Positions 62,749-64,000 of a stretch of DNA of 64,000 bases are shown piece by piece; the stretch's first letter is position 1; each line of letters starts with the position of its first letter. The stretch is from positions 12,900,501 to 12,964,500 of the forward strand of contig NC_088315.1 of NCBI RefSeq assembly GCF_910592395.1, in the 5' to 3' direction. This DNA comes from Lineus longissimus. Lineage: Eukaryota > Nemertea > Pilidiophora > Heteronemertea > Lineidae. A program made the position numbers and the translations under genes. The notes below the pieces were generated by a model. The model ran no database searches. It was not told where the DNA came from and saw nothing but the letters and a program-made list of their open reading frames with translations.

Positions 62749-64000
62749 ATTCGATAGCGATATTGCACTACTGGCGATGAAAGTCGGTCGGCGATGGCGC
62801 TCGTCGCGACTGATCTTGTTCATTATGGTTATACGGGGCCGAGATGACGAATTCGACAAACTGAGACCACAATTTCAAGATTCTGCGATGATAAGTTGTC
62901 ATTCGATAGCAATATTACACTACTAGCAATGAAAGTTGGTCGGTGATGGTGCTCTTCGCGACCGATCACGCTCATTTTGGTTATATAGAGTCGAGATGAC
63001 CGATTAGACAAACTGACACCACAATTTCGAGACTCTGTGATGATAAGTTGTCATTCGACTAGCGATATTGCACTACTGGCGATGAAAGTCGGTCGGCGAT
63101 GGCGATCGTCGCGACCGATCACGCTCATTTTGGTTATACAGGGTGAAGATGGCTGATTCGACAAACTGAGAGCACAATTTCGAGATTCTGCAATGATAAG
63201 TTGTCATTCGACTAGCGATATTACACTACTGGCGATGAAAGTCGGTCGGCGATGGCGCTCGTCACGACAGATCACACTCATTTTAGTTATACAGAGCCAA
63301 AATGACCAAATTCGACAAACTGAGACCACAATATTACAGCGATATTACACTACTGGCGATGAAAGTCGGTTGGCGATGGCGCTCGTCGCGACCGATCACG
63401 CTCATTTTGGTTATAAAGAGTCGAGATGACCAATTCGACAAACAGAGAACACAATTTCGAGATTCTGCGATGATAAGTTGTCATTCGATAGCGATATTGC
63501 ACTACTGGCGATGAAAGTCGGTCGGCGATGGCGCTCGTCGCGACTGATCTTGTTCATTATGGTTATACGGGGCCGAGATGACGAATTCGACAAACTGAGA
63601 CCACAATTTCAAGATTCTGCGATGATAAGTTGTCATTCGATAGCAATATTACACTACTAGCAATGAAAGTTGGTCGGCGATGGTGCTCTTCGCGACCGAT
63701 CACGCTCATTTTGGTTATACAGAGTCGAGATGACCGATTGGACAAACTGAGAACGCAATTTTGAGATTCTGTGATGATAAGTTGTTATTGGACTAGTGAT
63801 ATTACACTACTTGCGATGAAAGTCGGTTGGCGATAGCGCTCGTCGCGACTGATCCCGCTCATTTTGGTTATACAGAGTCGAGATGACTGATTGGACAAAC
63901 TGACACCACAATTTCGAGACTCTGTGATGATAAGTTGTCATTCAACTAGCGATATTGCACTACTGACGATAAAAGTCGGTCGGCGATGGCGATCGTCGCG
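62749..64000 (-). repeat. Right-arm HOR block, copy 2 (truncated by the window edge)
   Basis: It aligns with 55135-56386 at a constant 7,614 bp. Differences are small, for example ttgttattggactagtg near 63781 versus ttgttattcgactagtg. Confidence 0.87.
63221..63344 (-). repeat. Right-arm deleted monomer (124 bp)
   Basis: It is identical in form to the one at 55607-55730, 7,614 bp downstream, inside the duplicated terminal block. Confidence 0.88.

Larger units (their letters stand above)
54808..64000 (-). repeat. Right arm of the satellite array, inverted relative to the left arm (about 60 monomers)
   Basis: This is the same ~153-bp unit, but its landmarks now appear reverse-complemented on the top strand: ctactggcgatgaaa, ctcattttggttatac, gagatgaccgattgg, gatgataagttgtcat. 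Every monomer to the window end has this orientation. Variants common here that I did not see on the left include gtgctcttcgcgacc (from 55336), gaaatatggttggcgat (56661, 59416, 61249) and a 124-bp deleted monomer. It shares the HOR marker monomer and the phenylalanine-tryptophan-coding subtype with the left arm, so the arms have common ancestry but separate recent histories. Confidence 0.96.

Noticed and set aside
1-64000. tRNA, rRNA, promoters, terminators, replication origins or phage/plasmid features
   Set aside because: Nothing beyond the repeated unit is present, and apparent TATA-like strings (gtataacc, gtatatatcg) are part of the monomer and recur hundreds of times or at deletion junctions.
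1-64000. A telomeric or simple-sequence repeat
   Set aside because: The basic period is about 153 bp; no short 5-8-bp tandem motif runs are present.

Overview
The whole window is satellite DNA. I found no gene, RNA gene or transposon, and no unique sequence. One tandem repeat with a basic unit of about 153 bp fills both sides of a 100-base run of N (54708-54807). By length there are about 358 monomers on the left and 60 on the right. The array runs off both ends of the window, so its true length and flanks are not visible. The unit is about 48% GC. A hand-counted common monomer has 15 CpG dinucleotides, an observed/expected ratio near 1.75. Monomers grouped into multi-monomer higher-order repeats (HORs), plus a 100-N scaffold gap, indicate a eukaryotic centromeric, pericentromeric or other heterochromatic block. 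The CpG excess argues against a genome with heavy CpG methylation such as a vertebrate; an invertebrate is a reasonable guess. I do not recognise the satellite and cannot name the organism.

Layout. The left arm (1-54707) has every monomer in one orientation; the right arm (54808-64000) has every monomer in the other. The switch coincides with the gap. The left arm is a chain of local HORs with changing periods: 2,288 bp (345-4510), 2,140 bp (3530-7806), 2,141 and 3,669 bp (11230-20308), 1,833 bp (21555-25430), 913 bp (25333-27158), 1,649 and 1,343 bp (26520-31120), a composite 1,803/1,038-bp block (34500-37400), 765 bp (41820-43560), 1,377 bp (45046-48214), 1,212 bp (49312-51155) and 426 bp (53000-53948). 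A larger duplication links about 32.5-34.4 kb with 38.4-41.3 kb. The right arm has its own mosaic with offsets of 7,614, 5,474, 2,753, 1,834, 1,224 and 765 bp.

Monomer subtypes. Most monomers are 152-154 bp. Three shorter forms, 119/120, 141 and 124 bp, share deletion junctions and act as lineage markers. Several diverged subtypes recur at HOR spacing or are confined to parts of the array.

Coding. The array contains open frames of up to 289 codons because 153 is a multiple of three and one strand of the unit has no stop in one frame. They translate to a 51-residue repeat, break wherever a monomer carries an uncompensated indel, and switch strand with the array. I treat them as by-products of the satellite, not genes.
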